Source of the DNA: an uncultured Phycisphaera sp.
Lineage (GTDB): Bacteria; Planctomycetota; Phycisphaerae; Phycisphaerales; SM1A02
DNA length: 32,501 bases
Assembly (NCBI GenBank): GCA_937919685.1
Contig: CALFOM010000238.1
Span: forward strand, 1 to 32,501
Direction: 5' to 3'
Part shown: positions 8,258 through 15,653 of the stretch, in pieces
Position numbering within the stretch: the first letter of the stretch is position 1
Layout of the letters: each line of letters starts with the position of its first letter
The notes under the pieces: generated by a model
The model's database searches: none
Told to the model about the DNA's origin: nothing
Seen by the model: only the letters and a program-made list of their open reading frames with translations
Made by a program: the position numbers and the translations under genes

Positions 8258-8734
8258 CGATTCGATCAACCGACGAGCCACCTCCAGTCCGATCAGCAAC
8301 ATCGCCACGGCCGCCATCCAGATGAGAATCATCGGCCATCCGGCCTTCTCTCGAACTGGGTCCGGCTCGACCGCGGAGGGCTCGAAGGAATCCACCATCG
8401 ACCGGAGCGCGGAAGCGTCTTCGGCCGAATAGCGGTGTTCCGCAGTGACCAAGTGCCCACGAAGCGCTGTCCGGGAGCAATCCAAGGCCAACGCCGATTC
8501 TCGCTCCTCCCAGCCCAGAACGGTGGTCAGAATCCAAGCCTCGCGGACGCGATCACCCCCGCGAGGCTCCGACTCCCGATATGCAAAGACCGCCAGCCGG
8601 TCGCCCCGAGCGGCAAACGAGGGGTGCCCTCGAAGGGTCATCGCCCGATGCTCCGCGATCGATCGATCCATGCCGAGGGCGAGGAGCAGACGACAGATTC
8701 GAATCTGCTCCGAGTCGACGAGAGTTTTCTTCAT
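8252..8734 (-). CDS. Sigma-70 region 4-like protein with C-terminal membrane anchor
   Basis: The 160-residue product has a segment at about 66-102 (AWILTTVLGWEERESALA...) that aligns by eye with the helix-turn-helix of sigma-70 region 4, including the Ala-x-x-Leu-x-Cys-Ser core and a following Leu-Arg-x-x-Leu helix. A single hydrophobic helix at about 133-151 follows an acidic linker. Residues 1-60 could be a degenerate region 2 but I cannot show it. I infer a membrane-tethered regulator or a decayed ECF factor. ATG at 8734 is preferred over 8755 because TAGGAT ends 7 nt before it; no ribosome binding site is visible. It is divergent from the carboxypeptidase gene. Confidence 0.6.
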   Translation of the reverse strand: MKKTLVDSEQIRICRLLLALGMDRSIAEHRAMTLRGHPSFAARGDRLAVFAYRESEPRGGDRVREAWILTTVLGWEERESALALDCSRTALRGHLVTAEHRYSAEDASALRSMVDSFEPSAVEPDPVREKAGWPMILIWMAAVAMLLIGLEVARRLIESS

Positions 8735-8741
8735 TCGTCGA

Positions 8742-8747
8742 ATCCTA
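8742..8747 (-). promoter_or_regulatory. Probable -10 box of the sigma4-like gene (leaderless)
   Basis: TAGGAT on the minus strand ends 7 nt before ATG 8734. No Shine-Dalgarno sequence follows. Confidence 0.45.
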
Positions 8748-8780
8748 TCCGGCAATTCGGATGCCCCCCCTCAGCACCGC

Positions 8781-8786
8781 TACACT
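8781..8786 (+). promoter_or_regulatory. Probable -10 box of the carboxypeptidase gene
   Basis: TACACT would place the transcript start near 8793, giving a leader of about 35 nt that contains GGAGG (8813-8817). A weak -35-like TTCGGA lies at 8756-8761. Contrast with the leaderless divergent neighbour. Confidence 0.35.
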
Positions 8787-8827
8787 TTCATCACGTCGTC
8801 TCGCAAGGATGCGGAGGTTCCCCGGCC

Positions 8828-10534
8828 GTGAGCAGATTTCACCCTCGAGCAGTCCATGTTCTGGCCGTATCGACCGCGACCTTTCTCGTCATGGCGACGA
8901 TTTGGTGGTCAAAGGCCGATGCGGAAGCCGCCGCGCAGAATTTCTCGCCGGCGACGCTCGAATCACCGACGACGGCCCTTGATCCCGCGACATCCAGCGG
9001 ATCTGCCGTCGCACCGCGAATTCTCCGTCCGATCGAACCCCCGAAAGCGACCGCCGCCCAGGAGCAGGCTTTGGCATCGGAGGTTCGACGACTGGTCTCC
9101 AAGGCACGTGGCGGACCGGGCCCGCTTCAAGGCACCGAGATTGCCGTGAGCATTCGAGCGTGCGACGACGGCCCCGGACCCGGTCGGGAACTCCTCGAGA
9201 TCAATGGCGATCGGCCGCTTCTCCCCGCCAGCAACATGAAGTTGATCTCGACCGGCGCGGCCCTTCATGTCCTCGGTCCTGAATTTTCGTTCGAGACTCG
9301 AATCCGCGGAGTTCGGGACACCTTCATCGTGATCGGCGACGGCGATCCATCTCTCGCGGATCCCGTGTTCTTTTCCGCGTTGGCCTACCAAGACGCTGAT
9401 GGAACGCAACATGAACTCGACGAAGAGTCGATTCTTGGATTTTGGGCGGATGCCATCGTCGAGGCAGCACCACCCGATGGTCGAGTGACTCTCCTCGTCG
9501 ATGATTCGATCTTCGAATCCCGACTCTGGAACGACGGCACCAACGGCGTTGATGGATGGAATCCCCACGATCGGCTTCGCGGTTTCTCCGCCGAAGTCAC
9601 CGGGCTGAACTTCCATCGCAACACGATCCACTTTCGACCGACGACCTCCGGATCGACCCGCCCAAACTGGGACGACATGCGGCCTCGTCTGGATTCGATG
9701 CTCCAGGCCGCCCAGAATGAATCCCAGATCAGCAAGAAAGTACAGACGGCCTGGATCCTCCGCAGCCCAGAATCCGATCTACTGACCTTCAAAGGCGAGG
9801 TCAAGCCTCCGAAGCAGGGGCAACGGATCGCACCTCTGGAGGTCACTGTCCACGATCCCGCGATGCAGTTCCTTCGAGTGCTTGCGGACCGCGTGACGTC
9901 GCGGGGAGTCACGGTCGAGCGAATCGGCCGAACCGCAGATGGTCGAACTGCTGGCGGAACCGATGTCGGCCCGGTGGTCCGGATGCCCCTTGGCCCGATC
10001 ATCGAACACTGCAACGAAACGAGCCAGAATCTCTATGCGGAATCGCTCCTGAAAAGGAGCGTTCATGCGATGACTGGTCGCCCCGGATCCTGGGCCGACG
10101 CCGACGCCAGCATTGAACGCATCGCGGCGAAGAGACTCGGCGACGCCGCGCCGTCGCTGACCAAGGACATTCGCATTGAAGACGGCTCCGGTCTTTCACG
10201 TCGAAACCTGATGACCACTGAATTCCTCACCGCGTGGCTGGACTCCTTCCACGACGATCCGAAACTCTCCGAGGTCTTCGTCGAGAGCCTCGCTCGCGGC
10301 GGCGAGGAAGGGACCTTGAAGTCGAGATTCACCGAACTAAGGGGATCGTCGATCCGAGTGGATGCCAAGACCGGTTTCATGACCGGGGTCAGTTGTCTCA
10401 GTGGCTTCGTCACCTCCGAAGACGGACGTCGATGGTCATTTAGCGTCTTCTGCAACGGCTTCAAGGGAACTTCGAATTCCGCCAAGCGACTTCAGGACGC
10501 GATCGTCATGGCGATCGCAGATCACATCGAATGA
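8828..10534 (+). CDS. dacB: D-alanyl-D-alanine carboxypeptidase/endopeptidase, PBP4 type
   Basis: Family S13 serine peptidase that trims or cleaves peptidoglycan cross-links in the periplasm. The 568-residue product has an N-terminal hydrophobic segment (about 9-26) serving as signal or anchor, then the three active-site motifs in order: SxxK as SNMK (Ser135, Lys138), SxN as SQN (399-401) and KTG (514-516), plus DGSGLSR at 452-458, typical of PBP4. The long insert between SxxK and SxN also fits PBP4. GTG at 8828 was chosen because GGAGG lies 10 nt upstream and the signal segment follows at once; the reading upstream to 8435 overlaps the divergent gene. The stop overlaps the recQ start by 4 bp. 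Confidence 0.9.
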   Translation: MSRFHPRAVHVLAVSTATFLVMATIWWSKADAEAAAQNFSPATLESPTTALDPATSSGSAVAPRILRPIEPPKATAAQEQALASEVRRLVSKARGGPGPLQGTEIAVSIRACDDGPGPGRELLEINGDRPLLPASNMKLISTGAALHVLGPEFSFETRIRGVRDTFIVIGDGDPSLADPVFFSALAYQDADGTQHELDEESILGFWADAIVEAAPPDGRVTLLVDDSIFESRLWNDGTNGVDGWNPHDRLRGFSAEVTGLNFHRNTIHFRPTTSGSTRPNWDDMRPRLDSMLQAAQNESQISKKVQTAWILRSPESDLLTFKGEVKPPKQGQRIAPLEVTVHDPAMQFLRVLADRVTSRGVTVERIGRTADGRTAGGTDVGPVVRMPLGPIIEHCNETSQNLYAESLLKRSVHAMTGRPGSWADADASIERIAAKRLGDAAPSLTKDIRIEDGSGLSRRNLMTTEFLTAWLDSFHDDPKLSEVFVESLARGGEEGTLKSRFTELRGSSIRVDAKTGFMTGVSCLSGFVTSEDGRRWSFSVFCNGFKGTSNSAKRLQDAIVMAIADHIE

Positions 10535-12483
10535 TGACCACGATCGACCTTCAGACGCCGCGCAGCGCCGACCCAATCGATCAGGCGGAGACGCTTCTGC
10601 GCGAAATCTGGGGGCATGATGGGCTTCGAACGCTCCAGCGCGAGGCCGTGGCGTCGGTCCTCGACGGTCGCGACACCCTCCTGGTTCTTCCCACCGGTGG
10701 CGGCAAGTCCGTCTGCTATCAACTGCCACCGCTGGTTCGCGAACGCCCTGCGATCGTCCTGAGCCCACTGGTCAGCCTGATGAAGGATCAGGTCGACAGC
10801 CTCCGTGCCAGCGGGGTTCCCGCAGCCGCGCTGCACGGCCTTTTGAGTGAAGCTGAAAAACGCGACGTCCTCCGCGAGTTTGTTCACGGTCGGATCCCCG
10901 TGCTTTATCTCGCACCTGAGCGGCTCGCCCTCGGTTCACTGCTTTCGATTCTCGCCGCCGCCGAGCCGTGTCTGATCGCGATCGACGAGGCCCACTGCAT
11001 CAGCCAGTGGGGCCATGACTTCCGCCCTGACTACCGCCGACTCGCCAGCCTCCGCGAACAGCTTCCCGGTGTCCCGATGCTGGCCTGCACCGCCACCGCC
11101 ACGCCTCGGGTTCGTGACGACATCGTCCAGCAACTCCGACTCGAGAATCCAGTCCGCGTGGTCGGTTCCGTCGATCGACCAAATCTCATCTTCCGCGTCC
11201 GCCCGAGAACCGACGCGGTCGCCCAAGTACTTGAGGTACTTCAGAGCCATCCCAACGAAGCGTCGATCATCTACGTGCAGACCCGTGCGGAATCCGAGCG
11301 GATCGCGAAGAAACTACTTGATCGAGGCGTGAAAGCGGCGTGCTATCACGCCGGACTGCCGGCCGCGAAACGCTCCAAGGTCCACGAAGCCTTTCAGGCC
11401 GATCGACTTCCCGTGGTCGTCGCGACGGTCGCCTTTGGCATGGGCATTGATCGCAGCGATGTCCGGTGCGTGATCCACGCGAACATGCCGAAGTCTTTGG
11501 AGCACTACCAGCAGGAGGCCGGACGCGCAGGACGCGATGGACTTGCCGCCGAATGCGTGCTCCTTCATGCGACATCCGACGCTGCCAGGTGGCAGGGACT
11601 CATCGAGCGTTCGGCCGAAGAAGCCGTGGCCGAAGGCGGCGACCGCGAGACGGTCAACCGGAACACCCGCGCCCAACTCGATCTGCTTGCCGAAACCTCG
11701 GCCTGGTGCCGCGGCTTGGGCTGTCGCCATCGCGCCGTGGTCGAGTACTTCGGACATGAATGGAACGGCGCCGACGAACGCGAGGGAGGATGCGGCGCCT
11801 GTGACGCGTGTCTCGGAGAGATCGAACGATTAGAGGACGCGACGACCGTCGCCCGCAAGATCCTTTCCTGCGTCGCACGTCTTGGAACACTCGGACAGCA
11901 GTTCGGTGCGGGGCACATCGCGGACATCGTGACCGGCGGAAACACCGAACGCATCCGTTCGATGCGACATGACGAGCTTTCGACCTTTGGCCTTCTCCGC
12001 GAACTCACGAAGAGCCAGGTGACCGATCTCATCGGACAACTCGTCGCGATCGGCTGCCTCGATCGAACCGGCGGCGATCGGCCCGTGCTGCGCCTCGCCG
12101 CCGACGGCATTCCGGTGCTCCGGGGCGACCGCGAACTTGAACTCGCGAAACCCGCCCGCGGCCGCGCCCCACGCGAACAACGCGAACTACGAGTTGCGAA
12201 GGGTCGCGATGCCACCGACTGGTCCGGGATCGACCGCCCCCTCTTCGAAGGACTTCGCGAGCTGCGACGCGGCATGGCCGCGGAACGAAAGGTCCCCGCC
12301 TATGTGGTCGCCAACGACGCGGTCCTTCGGGATCTCGCACGACTCCGCCCCTCGACGCTCGAGGCGATGGCTTCTATTAAAGGGATCGGTCGCAAAAAAC
12401 TCGTCGAGCAGGGACCGCAACTGCTGGCGTTTCTCGATGACTGGTGCCGGGAAAACGGCCTGGCTCGCGATATGGTGGATTGA
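10531..12483 (+). CDS. recQ: ATP-dependent DNA helicase RecQ
   Basis: 3'-5' DNA helicase of recombination and fork repair. The 650-residue product has a superfamily-2 helicase core with Walker A PTGGGKS (54-60), DEAH box (152-155) followed by the RecQ aromatic loop HCISQWGHDFRPDYR, and motif VI QEAGRAGRDG. A zinc-binding RQC subdomain follows (Cys residues in WCRGLGCRHR and GGCGACDAC), then a winged helix and a C-terminal HRDC domain (about 570-645, with SIKGIGRKKL). It is slightly longer than the E. coli protein (about 610). The start ATG overlaps the upstream stop as ATGA, with a second ATG at 10534. Cotranslation with a cell-wall peptidase gene is unusual. It is convergent with scpA. Confidence 0.95.
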   Translation: MMTTIDLQTPRSADPIDQAETLLREIWGHDGLRTLQREAVASVLDGRDTLLVLPTGGGKSVCYQLPPLVRERPAIVLSPLVSLMKDQVDSLRASGVPAAALHGLLSEAEKRDVLREFVHGRIPVLYLAPERLALGSLLSILAAAEPCLIAIDEAHCISQWGHDFRPDYRRLASLREQLPGVPMLACTATATPRVRDDIVQQLRLENPVRVVGSVDRPNLIFRVRPRTDAVAQVLEVLQSHPNEASIIYVQTRAESERIAKKLLDRGVKAACYHAGLPAAKRSKVHEAFQADRLPVVVATVAFGMGIDRSDVRCVIHANMPKSLEHYQQEAGRAGRDGLAAECVLLHATSDAARWQGLIERSAEEAVAEGGDRETVNRNTRAQLDLLAETSAWCRGLGCRHRAVVEYFGHEWNGADEREGGCGACDACLGEIERLEDATTVARKILSCVARLGTLGQQFGAGHIADIVTGGNTERIRSMRHDELSTFGLLRELTKSQVTDLIGQLVAIGCLDRTGGDRPVLRLAADGIPVLRGDRELELAKPARGRAPREQRELRVAKGRDATDWSGIDRPLFEGLRELRRGMAAERKVPAYVVANDAVLRDLARLRPSTLEAMASIKGIGRKKLVEQGPQLLAFLDDWCRENGLARDMVD

Positions 12484-12510
12484 CGCCGCTTCGTCGAGGT
12501 CGCGCCGTAC

Positions 12511-13323
12511 TCAGGACTCGTTCTCGTCGAACTGCGTCAGGCCCTCGTCCACATCGCCGTTTAATTCGATGTGGATCAGGCCGGTGTCCTCCTGGCGAAT
12601 GAGGACCCTTCGCTGTCGGGCCAGTTCCAGAACCGCCAGAAACAGTCCAATCATCGCCCCGCGACTCCGCCCTTCAAACGCATCCTGCAACGACAGGCGA
12701 CCGCCGGGAGCATGCGACATGCGATCGAGTAAGTCCTCCGAATGCAGGCTGATCGGCGTGTCGTCGTACTCGACGGCATGTTCGCCCAGCCGAGTGGGAT
12801 CGATCGCGGCCATGATCCGTTCGAATGCGGAAAAGAGATCTCCCGCATGCACATCGTCGAGCTCGAGCGCGGTCGTCTCCTCCGCTTCTTCTTCCGAAGC
12901 CTCACCGATCCGAATGCGGACCGGCCAGCGGGCCGCGAATTCTTCTCGACGGTCGCCAAGTCGCCCCGCCGCCGAGCGGTATCGTTGATACGCCAGAAGT
13001 TGGCGCACCAGTTCGTGACGAGGATCATCCTCTTCTTCCTCGGCTCCGATCGAATCCGCTTCGCCCTCGGCCCGCTTCGGCGAGAGCGTCCGTGATTTCA
13101 ATTCGACGAGGGTCGCCGCCATGACGAGAAACTCACCCGCCGCATCGATGTCCAGGCGATCGTCACTTCCCAGACTCGCGATGGCGGTCAGAAACTGATC
13201 CGTGATCTCCACGATCGGAATGTCGTGGATATCCACTTCCGCCCGTCGGATCAGGTAGAGAAGGAGATCGAGCGGCCCCTCGAAGGTGCTCAGCCGGACC
13301 GTGTAATCGTCCTGAATGGCCAT
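12511..13323 (-). CDS. scpA: Segregation and condensation protein A
   Basis: Kleisin subunit that bridges the SMC heads in chromosome condensation. The 270-residue product has the N-terminal motif FEGPLDLLLYLIRRAEVDI followed by IVEITDQFL, an acidic low-complexity middle (EAEEEE-type runs) and a C-terminal winged-helix segment ending GLIHIELN. The length is normal. ATG at 13323 fits the family N-terminus. GGAGG lies only 1 nt before it, too close to work as a ribosome binding site, while TACAGT ends 6 nt before it; a leaderless start explains both. scpB and smc are not adjacent. It is divergent from the isomerase gene with 77 bp between. Confidence 0.92.
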   Translation of the reverse strand: MAIQDDYTVRLSTFEGPLDLLLYLIRRAEVDIHDIPIVEITDQFLTAIASLGSDDRLDIDAAGEFLVMAATLVELKSRTLSPKRAEGEADSIGAEEEEDDPRHELVRQLLAYQRYRSAAGRLGDRREEFAARWPVRIRIGEASEEEAEETTALELDDVHAGDLFSAFERIMAAIDPTRLGEHAVEYDDTPISLHSEDLLDRMSHAPGGRLSLQDAFEGRSRGAMIGLFLAVLELARQRRVLIRQEDTGLIHIELNGDVDEGLTQFDENES

Positions 13324-13329
13324 GCCTCC

Positions 13330-13335
13330 ACTGTA
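13330..13335 (-). promoter_or_regulatory. Probable -10 box of scpA (leaderless)
   Basis: TACAGT on the minus strand ends 6 nt before ATG 13323. The intervening bases are GGAGGC, which cannot act as a normally spaced ribosome binding site. Confidence 0.5.
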
Positions 13336-13387
13336 CCGGCCCAGAGGCAGGATGGCGTCGAATCGAGAGATTCCGGGGCCGGCCCCG

Positions 13388-13393
13388 TACAAT
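13388..13393 (+). promoter_or_regulatory. Probable -10 box of kdsD (leaderless)
   Basis: TACAAT, one base from the TATAAT consensus, ends 7 nt before ATG 13401. No Shine-Dalgarno sequence is present. It faces away from the scpA -10 box, with 52 bp between the two. Confidence 0.55.
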
Positions 13394-13400
13394 CTCAGAC

Positions 13401-14432
13401 ATGTCTCCCGACACTCGAACCAGTACCGAAACAACCGGCGAGCCGGCCGCGGAGGGCTCGTTCATCGAGTCCGTCCTGCGGGCCGAGAGAGATGCGATCG
13501 AACGCGTCGCCACCATGGTCGCCGCCGCCTCGGCGGACTGGACCGCCGCCATCGATCTCGTGGCGACCTGCGACGGACACGTGGTGGTCTCCGGAATGGG
13601 CAAGTCGGGGCTGGTCGGGGCGAAGATCTCCGCCACGCTCTCCAGCCTCGGACGACCGTCGCACACCCTCCACCCCGCCGAAGCCGTCCATGGAGATCTG
13701 GGACGGATTCGCCGAGGGGACATCGCACTGCTGCTCTCCTACAGCGGCGAAACCGAAGAGATCGTGGCCCTCGCGTCGATCCTTCGAGCCGACCAGGTTC
13801 CCTGCATTGGAATTAGTCGCGACGGAAGCGGCTCGCTCGGACGACTCTGCCAGGCCCACCTCGCCCTCGGCGACGTGACGGAGGCCTGTCCGCTGCAACT
13901 CGCGCCCACGGCAAGTACCACGGCGATGCTGGCAGTGGGCGACGCCCTCGCTCTCGCGGCATCGCGCCGACGAGACTTCGATGCCGATGCGTTCCATCGC
14001 CACCATCCCGGAGGGATGCTCGGCGCGGGACTCCGCCCGATCATCGAGGTTCTACGGTTCAAGGTAGGCGAGAACGTCGCCGTCGCACCCGACTCGCTCA
14101 CGGTCGAACAGGCTCTTGCGGCCGCAGGCAGCGGTCGTCGAACGGGCGCGATCCTCCTCGTTGACGCCTCGGGGCGTCTGAGCGGGATCTTCACCGATGG
14201 GGATCTGCGCCGACTGGTCAACGCCGATGGCGCTGAAGGGCTCGCACGGCCAATCGCCGAAGTGATGACCGCCGACCCCGGCCACCTCGATGCCGATTCG
14301 CTGGTTCAAGACGCGGTCCGGCTGGTTCGTGAACGGCGGGTCGACGAGATTCCGGTCGTGGACAGCGAAGGACATCCCGTGGGTATTCTCGACGTCCAGG
14401 ACCTCATCGCGATGAAGGCCGTCCAGGAATAG
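13401..14432 (+). CDS. kdsD: Arabinose-5-phosphate isomerase, KpsF/GutQ family
   Basis: Interconverts ribulose 5-phosphate and arabinose 5-phosphate, the first step towards KDO for lipopolysaccharide. The 343-residue product has an SIS domain (about 30-185) with VVVSGMGKSGLVGAK, the HPAEAVHGDLG loop, LSYSGETEE and the conserved HHPGGMLG at 201-208, followed by two CBS domains (about 220-275 and 283-340, ending IPVVDSEGHPVGILDVQDL). E. coli KdsD has 328 residues. A Gram-negative-type outer membrane is implied if KDO is the product. The first 20 residues are Ser/Thr/Glu-rich and vary in the family. ATG 13401 is supported by the TACAAT box 7 nt upstream. Confidence 0.9.
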   Translation: MSPDTRTSTETTGEPAAEGSFIESVLRAERDAIERVATMVAAASADWTAAIDLVATCDGHVVVSGMGKSGLVGAKISATLSSLGRPSHTLHPAEAVHGDLGRIRRGDIALLLSYSGETEEIVALASILRADQVPCIGISRDGSGSLGRLCQAHLALGDVTEACPLQLAPTASTTAMLAVGDALALAASRRRDFDADAFHRHHPGGMLGAGLRPIIEVLRFKVGENVAVAPDSLTVEQALAAAGSGRRTGAILLVDASGRLSGIFTDGDLRRLVNADGAEGLARPIAEVMTADPGHLDADSLVQDAVRLVRERRVDEIPVVDSEGHPVGILDVQDLIAMKAVQE

Positions 14433-14819
14433 GCCCGCCAATTGGCGGTCCGGCCCGTCGACCAGTTCGCAGATCTTCTCCCTTGGCAGACCAAGGAGAA
14501 CGGCGAGGTTGGCCGATTCCGCCGGTTTCGACGCCACCCCGGACCATGAATTGAAGTTTTTTTCGGACGGTCGCCACCACTACCGCATGTGGTCGAGGGC
14601 GACGGCGGTCCACCATCAGGTGGGATACCAAGGGCGACGTCCGGGAATATCCCGATTTCGTCCGGTTCGGGCAAGTTATCCGGTCGACTCGCGTGCCGCG
14701 AGATGCCGAGAACTCTTTCGCCTCAAAGGTTGAAACGGAATCAAAGCCAAGCACCGATTCCTTCCAACTCAAGCAGTCTCGAAATCGCCACGATTCCAGT
14801 CACCCGGAGAGAACAGAAC
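14433..14819. other. 387-bp region without a supported gene
   Basis: No reading frame here looks coding. It holds a 14-bp palindrome (14435-14448) just after the kdsD stop, a hairpin at 14477-14499 (TCTC-CTTGG with CCAAG-GAGA, one bulged C, CAGA loop), a T-run at 14558-14564 and a GGGAATATCCC palindrome near 14643. It could be the leader of the following small ORF or hold a small RNA; I recognise no known RNA family. Confidence 0.5.
14435..14448 (+). terminator. Palindrome directly after kdsD
   Basis: CCGCCAATTGGCGG starts 2 nt after the kdsD stop codon. As RNA it gives a 5-bp stem with an AATT loop and no U-run, so a terminator role is weakly supported. Confidence 0.25.
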
Positions 14820-15020
14820 ATGCCATCCAAGGACCACCTGATCGAGGCCATTCGCGAATTCAACGGGACCGCCCGACGAGACTGGCTCAACCAGTTCGAC
14901 GACGCCTCGCTCCGACGCTACCTCGATCACCTTCTGCACGGCCAGGAGCCAAGAGGCGGCGAGAGCCGCTGGATGCGGCCGGCTGATTCTCCGGTGATGC
15001 TGACTCGCAACGCGAGTTGA
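14820..15020 (+). CDS. Small hypothetical protein, 66 residues
   Basis: I do not recognise a named family. The product is predicted helical and charged in its first two thirds (HLIEAIREFNGTARRDWLNQ, then FDDASLRRYLDHLLHG) with a short polar tail and no membrane segment. A GGAGA motif lies about 8 nt before ATG 14820, which supports it as real. It stands alone, about 390 bp after kdsD and upstream of a long hairpin that it shares with the convergent response regulator. Confidence 0.6.
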   Translation: MPSKDHLIEAIREFNGTARRDWLNQFDDASLRRYLDHLLHGQEPRGGESRWMRPADSPVMLTRNAS

Positions 15021-15060
15021 TCCCTCCAGCACGACCACCAGACGCTAGAGGCTGAAGGAA

Positions 15061-15112
15061 CATGACAACCGCCCTGTATCGATCGATCAATCGATACAGG
15101 GCGGTTGTCGTG
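15061..15112. terminator. Long bidirectional hairpin between convergent genes
   Basis: 23-nt arms (15061-15083 and 15090-15112) pair with a single mismatch, which is a G-U pair in one strand's RNA, around a 6-nt loop CGATCA. It lies midway between the small ORF (stop 15020) and the response regulator (stop 15140 on the minus strand). No strong T-run follows on either side, so the stem is much longer than a normal intrinsic terminator. Confidence 0.7.
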
Positions 15113-15139
15113 TTCATCCAGTACCGCGGCAGCGTCGAA

Positions 15140-15628
15140 TCAATTGGTCTTCTCGGCGCCCGGCTCTCTCATGATCTCGTCAAGCTTCCGTCGAAGCAGC
15201 GAGACGCGGAGAAGGCTTCGGACCCGGGTGATGAGTTCGAGCTTGTTCACCGGCTTCGAGAGGAAGTCGTCCGTTCCGCTCTCGACCGCTCGTTCGTAAT
15301 CAGGAACCTCGTTGAGTGCGGTGACCATGATGATCGCGGTCCCACGAGTTTCGGGATTCGCCTTAATCTTCTGACAGACTTCGAAGCCCGACATTCGAGG
15401 CATCATGACGTCGAGCAGCACGAGATCCGGTCGGTCTCTCGCGATTTTTTCCATCGCCTCGACTCCATCCATTGCCGTCTCCGTTCGGCAAGGCAGGTCA
15501 TCGAGATAGGCCTGCATCAATTCAAGATTCTGTTGATTGTCATCGACCAGAAGCACCATCGCATCATGCAGCGATACTTCGATGTCGAGCGAGGCCGCAT
15601 CCGGGGAGTTGGGAGTCTCGTGCGTCAT
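15140..15628 (-). CDS. Single-domain response regulator
   Basis: The 162-residue product is a receiver domain with short flanks: acidic pair VDDNQQN near residue 28, phosphoacceptor aspartate in LVLLDVMMPRMSGFE, the Thr switch in IIMVTA and the lysine in LSKPVNK. No output domain follows, only a helical tail (LRVSLLRRKLDEIMRE), so it acts through a partner protein as DivK or CheY do. ATG 15628 is preferred because TACCAT ends 6 nt before it; there is no ribosome binding site. It starts 25 bp after the stop of the upstream thioredoxin-fold gene. No histidine kinase is in the window. Confidence 0.88.
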   Translation of the reverse strand: MTHETPNSPDAASLDIEVSLHDAMVLLVDDNQQNLELMQAYLDDLPCRTETAMDGVEAMEKIARDRPDLVLLDVMMPRMSGFEVCQKIKANPETRGTAIIMVTALNEVPDYERAVESGTDDFLSKPVNKLELITRVRSLLRVSLLRRKLDEIMREPGAEKTN

Positions 15629-15634
15629 GCTTCG

Positions 15635-15640
15635 ATGGTA
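15635..15640 (-). promoter_or_regulatory. Probable -10 box of the response regulator (leaderless)
   Basis: TACCAT on the minus strand ends 6 nt before ATG 15628, inside the 25-bp gap to the upstream gene. Confidence 0.45.
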
Positions 15641-15653
15641 TCCGACCTGACGA

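Noticed and set aside
14433-14819. Possible SRP RNA or tmRNA in the gene-free stretch
   Set aside because: I see no GGAAG-type SRP loop, no tag reading frame and no tRNA-like ends.
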